From: Lysobacter sp. GX 14042
Lineage (GTDB): Bacteria; Pseudomonadota; Gammaproteobacteria; Xanthomonadales; Xanthomonadaceae
Length of the DNA stretch: 64,000 nucleotides
Assembly: GCF_021390425.1 (NCBI RefSeq)
Contig: NZ_JAJUWY010000007.1
Span: forward strand, 62,001 to 126,000
Direction: 5' to 3'
Positions 1-7,688 of the stretch are shown here, one piece after another. The notes under the pieces are model-generated. The model worked only from the letters and a program-made list of their open reading frames with translations, was not told the origin of the DNA and did no database searches. Numbering within the stretch: position 1 is the first letter of the stretch; every line of letters begins with the position of its first letter. Both the position numbers and the translations under genes were made by a program.

Positions 1-1
1 G

Positions 2-673
2 CTGGAATGGGACGAGGACGAGTCACTCTCGCTGGTCGCTGCCGCACTGACCTTCGATGTCGCGCTCACGCCCATGGCGGCCACCCTCAACCGCCAGGAG
101 TCGGCGCTCACGCCGGACCAGCGGGCCATGGTCGACGCCCACCCGCAGTTCGGGGTGGAGCTGTTGCGGGTCGCGGGGGTGGACGACGCGGTATGGCTGG
201 AAGCAATCGCCCACCACCATGAGCGCCTGGACGGCAGCGGCTATCCCGGCGGCCTGCGCGATACCGCGATCTGCCGCGGCGCGCGGTTGCTGGCGATCGT
301 CGACATCTACTCGGCCATGGTGCGTCCGCGCGCCTGGCGCGAGGCGGTGCATGCCCGCCTCGCCCTGCGCAGCCTGTTCCTTGAGCGTGGCCGGCTGGTG
401 GACGAGTCGCTTGCCGCCCGGCTGGTGCGCGAGATCGGCGTGTTTCCGCCCGGCACCCCGGTGATGCTGGCCAACGGCGAGGTCGGGGTGGTCTGGCGCC
501 GTGGCAGCAACGCGACCCACCCGGTGGTCGCCCGGCTGGTGAATGCCAACGGCACCCTTGCGGCGATTCCCGTACGCCGCGACACGGCGCTGGAGGCGTT
601 CGCGATCACCGCCACGGTGCCGCCGCACAAATACCAGCTGCTGGTCTCCGGCGCGGCCCGGCTGTGGGAGTGA
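2..673 (+). CDS. HD-GYP domain protein, 3' part only (probable cyclic di-GMP phosphodiesterase)
   Basis: The reading frame is already open at base 2, so the start lies outside the window; 223 codons are visible. The decisive motif is HHERLDGSGYP, the C-terminal part of the HD-GYP signature (HHExxDGxGYP), followed by a region resembling the usual 'ARLLAIVDIYSAM' helix. HD-GYP proteins hydrolyse cyclic di-GMP with a di- or tri-iron centre. The upstream HD pair and any sensor domain are not visible, so metal-site completeness cannot be judged. The C-terminal ~80 residues form a small beta-rich region ending in LLVSGAARLWE. An internal ATG at 74 is not needed as a start because the frame continues upstream. 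Confidence 0.85.
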   Translation: MEWDEDESLSLVAAALTFDVALTPMAATLNRQESALTPDQRAMVDAHPQFGVELLRVAGVDDAVWLEAIAHHHERLDGSGYPGGLRDTAICRGARLLAIVDIYSAMVRPRAWREAVHARLALRSLFLERGRLVDESLAARLVREIGVFPPGTPVMLANGEVGVVWRRGSNATHPVVARLVNANGTLAAIPVRRDTALEAFAITATVPPHKYQLLVSGAARLWE

Positions 674-794
674 GCATGCCCCGCCGGTACCGGCGCCGCG
701 CCTGAACAGCCCGCGGCCGCGGCGCGGTCCTTCACTGTTGTTTGCCCGGGCACGCCGGAGACTCTCCCTTCCCATCGAGAGTCCGGAGAATCCC

Positions 795-1226
795 ATGAAG
801 ACGACCACCGCCACCCTGCTGGCCCTGTCGCTGGCCGTCGGCACCGGCATCGGCGCCGCGCAGGCACAGGAGCCGATGAACGAACAGACCGTCCGTAGCA
901 CCCTGACCGCCCAGGGCTACACCGGGGTCCACGACATCGAGTACAAGGGCGGCCTGTGGAAGGCCGATGCGCGCAGCGCGGACGGCAAACGGCTCGAGGT
1001 GAGCATCGACCCGGCCACCGGCAAGCTCTACCCCAGCACCGCGGTCGCCACGCTGGGTGCCCAGGACATCCGCGCACGGCTCGACGCGGCCGGCTACACC
1101 CGGGTCCGCGACGTGGAGTTCGACGACGGGCTCTGGGAGGCCGAGGCAGTGGACCCGCAGGGCCGGAAGGTCGAGCTGAAGCTGGATCCCGAGAGTGGCG
1201 AGGTGATCGGGAGCAAGCGCGACTGA
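795..1226 (+). CDS. Exported PepSY-type protein with two repeats
   Basis: 143 residues. A clear signal peptide (MKTTTATLLALSLAVGTGIG followed by AAQAQ) directs it to the periplasm. The mature part consists of two similar units, each with a short amphipathic helix, the pattern GYT-V-D-E----GLW-A-A and a strand ending in DP-(A/E)(T/S)G, which is typical of PepSY/PepSY-like (YpeB-type) domains. Such domains are thought to modulate peptidases or sense envelope conditions; the ligand is unknown. I chose the ATG at 795 because the signal peptide begins there, although the frame is open back to 543. It stands alone between the HD-GYP gene and a convergent DUF3297 gene. Confidence 0.8.
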   Translation: MKTTTATLLALSLAVGTGIGAAQAQEPMNEQTVRSTLTAQGYTGVHDIEYKGGLWKADARSADGKRLEVSIDPATGKLYPSTAVATLGAQDIRARLDAAGYTRVRDVEFDDGLWEAEAVDPQGRKVELKLDPESGEVIGSKRD

Positions 1227-1242
1227 GTGCCCCCGCCACGGT

Positions 1243-1267
1243 CCTCTCCCGCCGCGAGCGGGAGAGG
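1243..1267. repeat. REP-like perfect inverted repeat between convergent genes
   Basis: A 10-bp perfect stem (arms 1243-1252 and 1258-1267, core CTCTCCCGC/GCGGGAGAG) with a 5-nt loop lies between the convergent PepSY and DUF3297 genes. A very similar hairpin occurs at 28931-28954. No T-run follows, so it looks more like a dispersed palindromic element than a classical terminator, though it may block read-through. Confidence 0.6.
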
Positions 1268-1275
1268 GGAACGGC

Positions 1276-1551
1276 TTACTCGGCGTCCGCGGTCCCGGCT
1301 GCGGGGGTCAGGAAATACGGTTCGACCTTGCCCTTGACCTTCATCGTCATCGGCTGGCCGCGGCGGTCCAGCGCGCGGCCGGCGGCGACCCGCACCCAGC
1401 CTTCGCTGATGCAGTATTCCTCGACGTTGGTGCGCTCCTGGCCATTGAAGCGGATGCCGATGCCGCGGGCGAGCAGCGCCGGGTCGTGGTGCGGGCTGCC
1501 GGGATCGTTGGACAGCCGGTCGGGCGGGGTGTCGTGCTGGGTGTCGGTCAT
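1276..1551 (-). CDS. DUF3297 family protein
   Basis: 91 residues from the ATG at 1549-1551. The frame is open 18 codons further upstream, but that extension is Ala-rich and unlike the family. The body contains a polar N-terminus (TDTQHDTPPDRLSNDPGSPH) and the conserved core RGIGIRFNGQERTNVEEYC, then a Trp-Val-Arg segment and a KGKVEPYF end. These features match DUF3297, a family of short soluble proteins in Proteobacteria without an assigned function. It is transcribed alone, convergent with the PepSY gene and divergent from the cold shock gene. Confidence 0.8.
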   Translation of the reverse strand: MTDTQHDTPPDRLSNDPGSPHHDPALLARGIGIRFNGQERTNVEEYCISEGWVRVAAGRALDRRGQPMTMKVKGKVEPYFLTPAAGTADAE

Positions 1552-1843
1552 GGTGCTGGAAAGGGCTGCGGCCGTGGCCGCCGATGGGGCCAAGAATAGC
1601 CGCACCGGCGCGGCCGGGCAGGGCGGGTTTGCTGAACGTCGTGCCGGGTGCCGGAACCCGGCACTTGCAGCCGCGGCGCGGCCGGCCTATTGTGCAGGCC
1701 GCTGCTTGCCAGGGTCACCGTGAATCGTGGCCCGATGCCGCAGATCCCACGATCCGCATCATCGTTGCACCTCGCTTGTTCCTTGCAACCAGCACCATCG
1801 CCGCAGAATGCGGCATTCGTTACCTGTTACAAGGATCAAAAAG

Positions 1844-2053
1844 ATGTCCAATCGCGAAACCGGAACCGTCAAGTGGTTCAACGATGCCAAGGGCTTTGGC
1901 TTCATCAGCCGTGAGAATGGCGAGGACGTGTTCGTTCACTTCCGCGCCATCCAGGGCAATGGCTTCAAGTCGCTGCAGGAAGGCCAGAAGGTCAGCTTCA
2001 CCGTGACCCAGGGCCAGAAGGGCCTGCAGGCTGACGCCGTCGAGGCGCTGTAA
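1844..2053 (+). CDS. Cold shock protein (CspA family)
   Basis: 69 residues, the usual length of a single cold shock domain. Both nucleic-acid-binding motifs are present: RNP1 as KGFGFI (residues 16-21) and RNP2 as VFVHF. The product binds single-stranded RNA/DNA and melts secondary structure. The start is the ATG at 1844, preceded by AAGGATCAAAAAG as ribosome binding site; the in-frame upstream region to 1727 shows no conserved protein. The leader between about 1770 and 1843 is noticeably richer in A/T than its surroundings, as expected of a csp 5' UTR. A strong terminator follows directly. Temperature dependence cannot be read from the sequence; many family members are constitutive. Confidence 0.95.
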   Translation: MSNRETGTVKWFNDAKGFGFISRENGEDVFVHFRAIQGNGFKSLQEGQKVSFTVTQGQKGLQADAVEAL

Positions 2054-2093
2054 GACGACTTCCGCGCCGCTTCAGGCGGCGCATGAAGACAGG

Positions 2094-2119
2094 AAAAACC
2101 CGGCTCCGGCCGGGTTTTT
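2094..2119 (+). terminator. Rho-independent terminator of the cold shock gene
   Basis: A 10-bp stem (AAAAACCCGG at 2094-2103 paired with CCGGGTTTTT at 2110-2119), a 6-nt loop and a further C-T5 run. It starts 40 bp after the cold shock stop codon. Confidence 0.9.
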
Positions 2120-2160
2120 CTTTTTCCGCTGTTCCTTTCCGCGGCCCCTGCCTGCCGCGC

Positions 2161-2457
2161 TCAGGGCGGGTCGAGGCGCTCGATCCGGGCGATCTCGTCC
2201 AGCCAGAACTCGCGCTGGCTGGCGCCCACCGGGTCCATCGCCGGTTCCACCAGGCGCACCACCGCATTGGTGCCTTCCGCGCCGTCGGGATCGAAGAACA
2301 ACTGGGCCTGCGGCCGGGCGCTGACCGTGCCCTGCTGGATGTCGCCGTCCTTCGTGGTCAGGCGCACGTAGGCGCCCTCGCACAATTCACCGATCTGGGC
2401 CTGCAGGTGCTCGATGTCGCCGGGGGCGGTGAAGACGCGTTTGGCGGTGCGGGTCAT
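2161..2457 (-). CDS. DUF3247 family protein
   Basis: 98 residues starting MTRTAKRVFTAPGDIEHLQ. The order of features (short helix, TTKDGDIQQGTVSARP strand pair, D-DG-EG-N turn, WLDEIARIERLDPP end) agrees with DUF3247, a small family found nearly only in Xanthomonadaceae. The fold suggested by the pattern is an Sm-like/SH3-like beta barrel, but that is inference. The ATG at 2455-2457 was chosen over the frame start at 2508 because the family begins with MTR. It diverges from the Ku gene, with about 130 bp between the start codons. Confidence 0.75.
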   Translation of the reverse strand: MTRTAKRVFTAPGDIEHLQAQIGELCEGAYVRLTTKDGDIQQGTVSARPQAQLFFDPDGAEGTNAVVRLVEPAMDPVGASQREFWLDEIARIERLDPP

Positions 2458-2587
2458 GCGATGTCCTCGGGGGCGGGGCTGCGGCCATGCTGGGGGCGCC
2501 GGCGGCAACCCGCGGTGAAAGGTTCAACACCCGCATCACATGCCGCTTCCAATACTGGATCGCCCGCCGCGGCGTCCAGGAGCCCCC

Positions 2588-3571
2588 ATGGCCCGTCCCA
2601 TCTGGTCAGGAACCCTCACCTTCGGCCTGCTCAACATCCCGGTCTCGCTGATGGCCGGCGAGCGCAAGACCGACATCTCGTTCCGGATGCTCGACTCGCG
2701 CAACAACCGGCCCATCCGCTACGAGCGGGTCAACTCCGAGACCGGCGAGGAAGTGGCCTGGAAGGACATCGTCAAGGCCTTCGAATACGACAAGGGCAGC
2801 TACGTCGTGCTCGAGCCGGGCGACATCAAGTCGGCCGCCCCGGAAAGCCATGACGCGATCGAGGTCGAGGCCTTCGTCGACGTCGACCAGATCGGACCGC
2901 AGTACTTCGAGAAGCCCTACGTCCTGGTACCGGCCAAGAAGGCCGAGAAGGGCTATGTGCTGCTGCGCGAGGCGCTGGAGCGCACCGGCAAGATCGGCAT
3001 CGCGCGGGTGGTCATCCGCACCCGCGAGCACCTGTGCGCGGTCATGCCGCAGGGCGACGCGCTGATGCTGATGATGATGCGCTACCCGCAGGAGCTGGTG
3101 GACGTGGGCGAGTACCGCCTGCCGGAAGGCGAGAGCCGCGACTACCGCATCACCGACAAGGAGCTCGCGTTCTCCGAGCAGCTGATCCAGACCATGGCCG
3201 GCGAATGGGCCCCGGACGAGTACCGCGACGAGTTCCGCGAGCGCCTGCAGGACGTGATCGGCAGGCGCATGAAGGAACACGGCGTGGTTTCCGCCGCCGA
3301 CCAGGAGCCGGAGGTCCACGACCATGCGGCCACCAACGTGGTCGACTTCATGGAACTGCTGCAGCAGAGCATCCAGAAGAACCAGCGCACCCCGGCGAAG
3401 AAGGTGCCTGCCGACGCGCCCGCGGAAAAACCGAAGAAGGCGGCGAAAAAGGCCGCGAAGGGCGCGGCGAAGAAGGCTCCCGCCAAGAAGGCCGCCACGA
3501 AGGGCACCGCGGCAAAGAAGGCGGCCGGCAAGGCGGCCAAGAAGACCGCGGCCAGGAAGAAGGCGGCCTAG
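2588..3571 (+). CDS. ku: Non-homologous end joining protein Ku
   Basis: 327 residues. The N-terminal Ku core begins IWSGTLTFGLLNIPVSL and continues through RYERVNSETGEEV and the beta-barrel region to about residue 260, which is the length of the bacterial homodimeric Ku fold that rings DNA ends and recruits LigD. The last ~60 residues are almost only Lys and Ala (repeated KKAAK units), a DNA-binding tail seen in some bacterial Ku proteins. The start is the ATG at 2588 (MARPIW), the normal family start. LigD follows 42 bp downstream on the same strand, so the two form the usual end-joining operon. Confidence 0.96.
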   Translation: MARPIWSGTLTFGLLNIPVSLMAGERKTDISFRMLDSRNNRPIRYERVNSETGEEVAWKDIVKAFEYDKGSYVVLEPGDIKSAAPESHDAIEVEAFVDVDQIGPQYFEKPYVLVPAKKAEKGYVLLREALERTGKIGIARVVIRTREHLCAVMPQGDALMLMMMRYPQELVDVGEYRLPEGESRDYRITDKELAFSEQLIQTMAGEWAPDEYRDEFRERLQDVIGRRMKEHGVVSAADQEPEVHDHAATNVVDFMELLQQSIQKNQRTPAKKVPADAPAEKPKKAAKKAAKGAAKKAPAKKAATKGTAAKKAAGKAAKKTAARKKAA

Positions 3572-3613
3572 CCCCGGCAGCCACCCTCCGCCTTACGCCG
3601 CCAGGGGACCGCA

Positions 3614-6193
3614 ATGAGCCTTCGCGAGTACGCCCGCAAGCGCCGCTTCGACAAGACGCCCGAGCCCGACGCCGAGGCCGGCCGCGGCAGCGGCAGCGGG
3701 CACCGGCCGATCTTCGTCATCCAGCTGCACCACGCCAGCGTGCGCCACTACGACTTCCGCCTGGAGGCCGACGGCGTGCTCAAGAGCTGGTCGGTGCCCA
3801 AGGGGCCGTCGCTGCGGCCGGGCGAGAGGCGGCTGGCAGTGGAGGTCGAGGACCACCCGCTGGCGTACGCGGATTTCACCGGTGACATTCCCGAAGGCCA
3901 TTACGGCGCCGGCCATGTGGACCTGTTCGACCGCGGGGTGTGGAGCAGTGACGGCGATCCGCTGGAGGCGATCGCCGCCGGCAAGCTGGACTTCGTACTG
4001 CACGGCGAGCGCCTGGGCGGTGGCTGGAAGCTGGTGCGCACCGGTGGACGGGCGAATGAACGGCGCAGCGGCAAGCCGCAGTGGCTGCTGATCAAGCGCA
4101 GCGACGACTTCGCCGCCGACACCGAGGCGGACGAGATCAATGACGCGCCCACCCCGGAAGGCTGGAAGGGGCGTCGCCCGTCGGGCGAGCCGAAGCCGTC
4201 CAGCAAGGGCAAGGCCGCGCCCGCCGCGCGGGTCGCGGGAGGAAAGAAGGCCGCCGGCAAGACCGCGGCCCGGAAGAAACCCGCCAGGGCGGGCGGTGGA
4301 AAAGACGACTGGGAGAAGCGCGCACAGGCGGTCGGCGGTTCCCGCGCATTGCGCGGCGAGGAGTGGATCGAGCCGCAGCTGGCCAGCCTGGTCGAGGCGC
4401 CTCCCGCCGGCGAGGACTGGCTCAACGAACTCAAGTGGGACGGCTACCGGATGCTCGCCCGGTTGCAGGGGGGCAGCGCGCAGCTGCGCTCGCGCAACGG
4501 CCTGGACTGGACCGCCGACCATCCCGACATCGTGCGCGCGCTGGAAGGCCTCGGGGCCGCGCAGGCACAGCTGGACGGCGAGCTGATCGCACTCGACAGC
4601 AAGGGCCGCAACAGTTTTTCCGAACTGCAGCGCACCCTGGAGGGCAGCTCCAGCGCCACCCTGCGCTACGTGGTCTTCGACCTGCTGTCACTGGCAGGCG
4701 TCGACCTGACCGGAGCCCGCCAGGACGACCGCAAGGCGCTGCTGGCCGCGTTGCTGGAGGGCGCCGAGGCCAACGGCGTGCTCGCCCTGAGCCGGCATAT
4801 CGAAGGCCACGGCGCGGAGGTGTTCGCCGCCAGCCGGGGACAGGAGATGGAAGGCATCATCAGCAAGGCCGCGGGCGCCCCGTATGTGCCCGGACGCACC
4901 CGTGCCTGGCTGAAGGTGAAGCACGCGCAGATCGACGAGTTCGTGGTGGTGGGCTACACCGCGCCCAGGCGCTCGCGCGTCGGCTTCGGTTCGCTGCTGG
5001 TGGCCACCCGCGAGGCCGGCCGGCTCCGCTACGCCGGACGGGTGGGCACCGGCTTCGACGACAGCATGCTCCGACGGCTGACCCCGTCGCTGGAAGCCAT
5101 CGCCCGCAAGGGCGAGACCGTCGCCTTGCCGGCCCATGTGCCGTTCGCCAAGCGCGAGGTGACCTGGGTGGAGCCGCGGATGGTGGTGGAACTGGCCTTC
5201 CGGGGCCTGGGCAAGGAGGGCCTGCTGCGGCAGGCGAGTTTCCAGCGGTTACGCGAGGACAAGGAGGCGGCCGACGTGGGTGAACAGGCGACCAGCAAAC
5301 TGACCAGCCCGGACAAGCTGATCTATCCGGGGAAGAAGATCACCAAACAGCAGGTGGCCGATTACTATCGCGCCATCGCCGGGCGGCTGTTGCCGGAGGT
5401 CGTCCGGCGCCCGCTGTCGATGCTGCGTTGCCCGGAGGGCGCGGCCGGCACCTGCTTCTTCCAGAAGCACCACGCCGACACCCTCGGCGGCGCGGTCCAC
5501 GCGGTGCCGATCCGCGAAAAGGACGGCGGCCACGAGGACTACGTGTACATCGAGGACGCCAACGGCCTGCTCGACCTGGTGCAGATGAACGTGTTGGAGC
5601 TGCACCCCTGGGGCTCCACGATCGACGACGTCGAGCACCCCGACCGGCTGGTGTTCGACCTCGATCCCGGCGAGGGCGTGGACTGGCGCGCGATCAAGGC
5701 CGCCGCGCGCGACGTCCGCGACCGGCTTGCCGAGGTGGGGCTGGAAAGCTTCCTGCGCCTGTCCGGCGGCAAGGGCCTGCACGTGGTGGTGCCGATCGCG
5801 CCGGGGCCGGAGTGGAGCCGGGCCAAGGCCTTCTGCGAGGCCTTTGCCGATGCCATGGCCACGCGCGCTCCCGAGCGCTACGTCGCCACCGCCTCCAAGG
5901 CCAGGCGCAAGGGCGTGATCTTCATCGACTGGCTGCGCAATGGCCGCGGCGCCACCAGCGTGGCCAGCTGGTCGCTGCGGGCGCGCGAGGCGGCCGGGGT
6001 GGCGATGCCGCTGCGCTGGGATGAACTGGGACGGACGAAGTCCGGGGCGGACTACGACCTGGAGCGCGCCCTGCGCCGCGATGCCAGCCTGCGCAACGAC
6101 CCGTGGACCGGCTGGGAGAAGGCGTGCCGGCAGACGCTGCCCGACCTGGGCCACGAACCCCCGGCAGGCAAAAAGCGCGCGGCCCGGAAATGA
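3614..6193 (+). CDS. ligD: ATP-dependent DNA ligase D (phosphoesterase-ligase-polymerase)
   Basis: 859 residues with all three modules in the Pseudomonas order. The 3'-phosphoesterase domain (about 30-180) shows RHYDFRLEADG and IPEGHYGAG. A Lys/Ala-rich linker (about 195-235) follows. The ligase domain (about 255-545) has the nucleotidyl-lysine motif KWDGYR with Lys274 and ends with an OB-fold. The archaeo-eukaryotic-primase-type polymerase domain (about 565-850) has FDLDPGEG (the metal-binding Asp pair) and the SGGKGLHV motif. The enzyme processes, fills and seals broken ends held by Ku. The ATG at 3614 gives the normal N-terminus. A terminator follows within 2 bp of the stop. Confidence 0.97.
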   Translation: MSLREYARKRRFDKTPEPDAEAGRGSGSGHRPIFVIQLHHASVRHYDFRLEADGVLKSWSVPKGPSLRPGERRLAVEVEDHPLAYADFTGDIPEGHYGAGHVDLFDRGVWSSDGDPLEAIAAGKLDFVLHGERLGGGWKLVRTGGRANERRSGKPQWLLIKRSDDFAADTEADEINDAPTPEGWKGRRPSGEPKPSSKGKAAPAARVAGGKKAAGKTAARKKPARAGGGKDDWEKRAQAVGGSRALRGEEWIEPQLASLVEAPPAGEDWLNELKWDGYRMLARLQGGSAQLRSRNGLDWTADHPDIVRALEGLGAAQAQLDGELIALDSKGRNSFSELQRTLEGSSSATLRYVVFDLLSLAGVDLTGARQDDRKALLAALLEGAEANGVLALSRHIEGHGAEVFAASRGQEMEGIISKAAGAPYVPGRTRAWLKVKHAQIDEFVVVGYTAPRRSRVGFGSLLVATREAGRLRYAGRVGTGFDDSMLRRLTPSLEAIARKGETVALPAHVPFAKREVTWVEPRMVVELAFRGLGKEGLLRQASFQRLREDKEAADVGEQATSKLTSPDKLIYPGKKITKQQVADYYRAIAGRLLPEVVRRPLSMLRCPEGAAGTCFFQKHHADTLGGAVHAVPIREKDGGHEDYVYIEDANGLLDLVQMNVLELHPWGSTIDDVEHPDRLVFDLDPGEGVDWRAIKAAARDVRDRLAEVGLESFLRLSGGKGLHVVVPIAPGPEWSRAKAFCEAFADAMATRAPERYVATASKARRKGVIFIDWLRNGRGATSVASWSLRAREAAGVAMPLRWDELGRTKSGADYDLERALRRDASLRNDPWTGWEKACRQTLPDLGHEPPAGKKRAARK

Positions 6194-6194
6194 G

Positions 6195-6217
6195 AAGGCG
6201 CCCCTTGGGGGCGCCTT
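6195..6217. terminator. Terminator between ligD and the convergent small gene
   Basis: A 10-bp perfect stem (AAGGCGCCCC at 6195-6204 with GGGGCGCCTT at 6208-6217) and 3-nt loop, followed by CTTT on the plus strand. It lies between the stops of ligD and the small minus-strand gene and can serve both. Confidence 0.8.
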
Positions 6218-6237
6218 CTTTGCCGCGGAGCGGGGAG

Positions 6238-6417
6238 CTACTCCTCCTCTTCTTCCTCCAGGCTGCGGCCCATGTTGCGCTGGCCGGACTCGCGGCTCTG
6301 GTCCTGGCCCACGTTCTGCTTGCCCTGTTCGTACTGGCTGCGGGTCTGGCGGCCCTGTTGCTGGCCCTCGCCGAACTGGCCCTGGTCGCGGTTCTGGTCG
6401 TTGCGGTTGTTCGCCAT
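6238..6417 (-). CDS. Small Gln/Gly/Asn-rich hydrophilic protein, function unknown
   Basis: 59 residues beginning MANNRNDQNRDQGQFGEGQQ and ending in a run of six Glu after GRSLE. There is no hydrophobic segment, Cys or predicted fold; composition (Gln, Gly, Asn, Arg, Glu) says it is intrinsically disordered. Support for a real gene: a near-perfect ribosome binding site GAGGAGGAA 4-12 bases upstream of the ATG (6415-6417), a terminator immediately behind it and strong bias of G/C to third positions. Proteins of this look occur in xanthomonads as small stress-type or KGG-like proteins, but I cannot assign a family. The region 6418-6629 upstream holds a perfect hairpin but no further gene. Confidence 0.65.
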   Translation of the reverse strand: MANNRNDQNRDQGQFGEGQQQGRQTRSQYEQGKQNVGQDQSRESGQRNMGRSLEEEEEE

Positions 6418-6491
6418 GTCGTTCCTCCTCGGATCGGATCCTGGTTGGACAGCGCGCTCCGGTGCATTGCCGTCGCGTCGCAGGGCCAGCG

Positions 6492-6519
6492 TCGCGCACG
6501 CCGCGTAAGGCGTGCGCGA
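6492..6519. repeat. Perfect 11-bp inverted repeat upstream of two divergent genes
   Basis: Arms TCGCGCACGCC (6492-6502) and GGCGTGCGCGA (6509-6519) with loop GCGTAA. It lies between the 59-residue minus-strand gene and the plus-strand L,D-transpeptidase gene, about 75 bp upstream of the former. There is no T-run, so it may be an operator, an attenuator or a dispersed palindrome. Confidence 0.55.
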
Positions 6520-6629
6520 AATCCAGGTAAAGCCGGACAGCGGCGGCTGAACCGCTCAGGTGGCGGCTTCACGCACCCACGTCGCCGGGGCAGGGAGCAT
6601 CCCCCGCAACACTGGATGCGGAGCCGCAC

Positions 6630-7685
6630 ATGACCCGACCCCACCTGCCCGCCGGATCGCTGGTACTGGCCGCCTGCGCGGCGCTCACCCTGGCGCTGGC
6701 GCCCCCGCCACTGGCTGCGAGCGGCATGCGGCAGGCAGACGAGCCGTCCCCGGCCGCCACCGGAGAGGCAGAGCCGCCGGTCGGGGGAGGGAAAAACCTG
6801 GCGCGCGAGACCAACCGCGCCGGCAGCGGGACGGCGGACGTGGACGCGGCGGCGCCGGTCGTGCTCCGGGCGCAGGTCCTGCTGGACCGCGCGAACTTCT
6901 CGCCCGGCGAGATCGACGGCGCCTGGGGCAGCAACACCACCCGCGCCATCGAGGGCTTCCAGCAGCGCCATGGCCTCGAGGTGACCGGGAAGGTCGGCGC
7001 CGACACCTGGGACAAGCTGGCCCTGGACGGCGCCGACCCGCTGGTCGCCTACACGCTCACCGCCGCGGACCTGGACGGCCCGTTCGTGGACATCCCCGCC
7101 GACATGGAGGAAAAGGCGGCGCTGGAGCGCCTTGGGTACTCGTCGGCGCTGGAGGCGCTGGGCGAGAAATTCCACGCCAGCCCCGGGCTGCTGCGGCGGC
7201 TCAATCCCGAAGCAAAGCTCCAGGTTGGCGCGCGCTGGTGGGTGCCCAACGTGGCCGACGCACGGTTGCCGGAGGGCGCGAAGGTGGTGGTCGACCGGTC
7301 CGATTCGGTGGTCCGCCTGCTCGATGCCGCGGATACCGTCATCGGCCAGTGGCCGGCCACCATGGGCAGCGAGCACGACCCGTTGCCGCTGGGCGAATGG
7401 ACCATCGAGGGCGTGGCCGAGGACCCGGTGTTCCACTACAACCCGGAGCTGTTCTGGGACGCCGACCCCTCGCACGCCAAGGCCGAGGTGCCGGCGGGCC
7501 CCAACAGTCCGGTTGGCACGGTGTGGATCGACCTGTCCAAGGAGCATTACGGCATCCACGGTACGCCGGAGCCCGCGAAGGTCGGCAAGACCGCTTCCCA
7601 CGGCTGCATCCGCATGACCAACTGGAGCGCACTGGCGCTGGCCCGGGCGGTCGGCCCGGGCACCGTCGCAGTGCTGCAGGAGTAG
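6630..7685 (+). CDS. L,D-transpeptidase (YkuD domain) with peptidoglycan-binding domain
   Basis: 351 residues. A signal peptide (about 1-31) is followed by a disordered stretch, a peptidoglycan-binding helix bundle (about 72-130, with [19 protein letters not shown]) and the YkuD catalytic domain (about 210-350). The catalytic signature [10 protein letters not shown] places the nucleophile at Cys326, with the partner His in YGIHG. Such enzymes form 3-3 crosslinks in the cell wall or attach proteins to it, in the periplasm. GGAG stands 8 bases before the ATG. The M23 peptidase gene begins 3 bp after the stop, so the two are probably one transcription unit of wall remodelling enzymes. Confidence 0.92.
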   Translation: MTRPHLPAGSLVLAACAALTLALAPPPLAASGMRQADEPSPAATGEAEPPVGGGKNLARETNRAGSGTADVDAAAPVVLRAQVLLDRANFSPGEIDGAWGSNTTRAIEGFQQRHGLEVTGKVGADTWDKLALDGADPLVAYTLTAADLDGPFVDIPADMEEKAALERLGYSSALEALGEKFHASPGLLRRLNPEAKLQVGARWWVPNVADARLPEGAKVVVDRSDSVVRLLDAADTVIGQWPATMGSEHDPLPLGEWTIEGVAEDPVFHYNPELFWDADPSHAKAEVPAGPNSPVGTVWIDLSKEHYGIHGTPEPAKVGKTASHGCIRMTNWSALALARAVGPGTVAVLQE

Positions 7686-7688
7686 CCG

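Noticed and set aside
3390-3571. Lys/Ala repeats in the Ku gene considered as a tandem DNA repeat
   Set aside because: The codons vary from unit to unit and there is no constant period; it is low-complexity protein sequence rather than a DNA repeat array.
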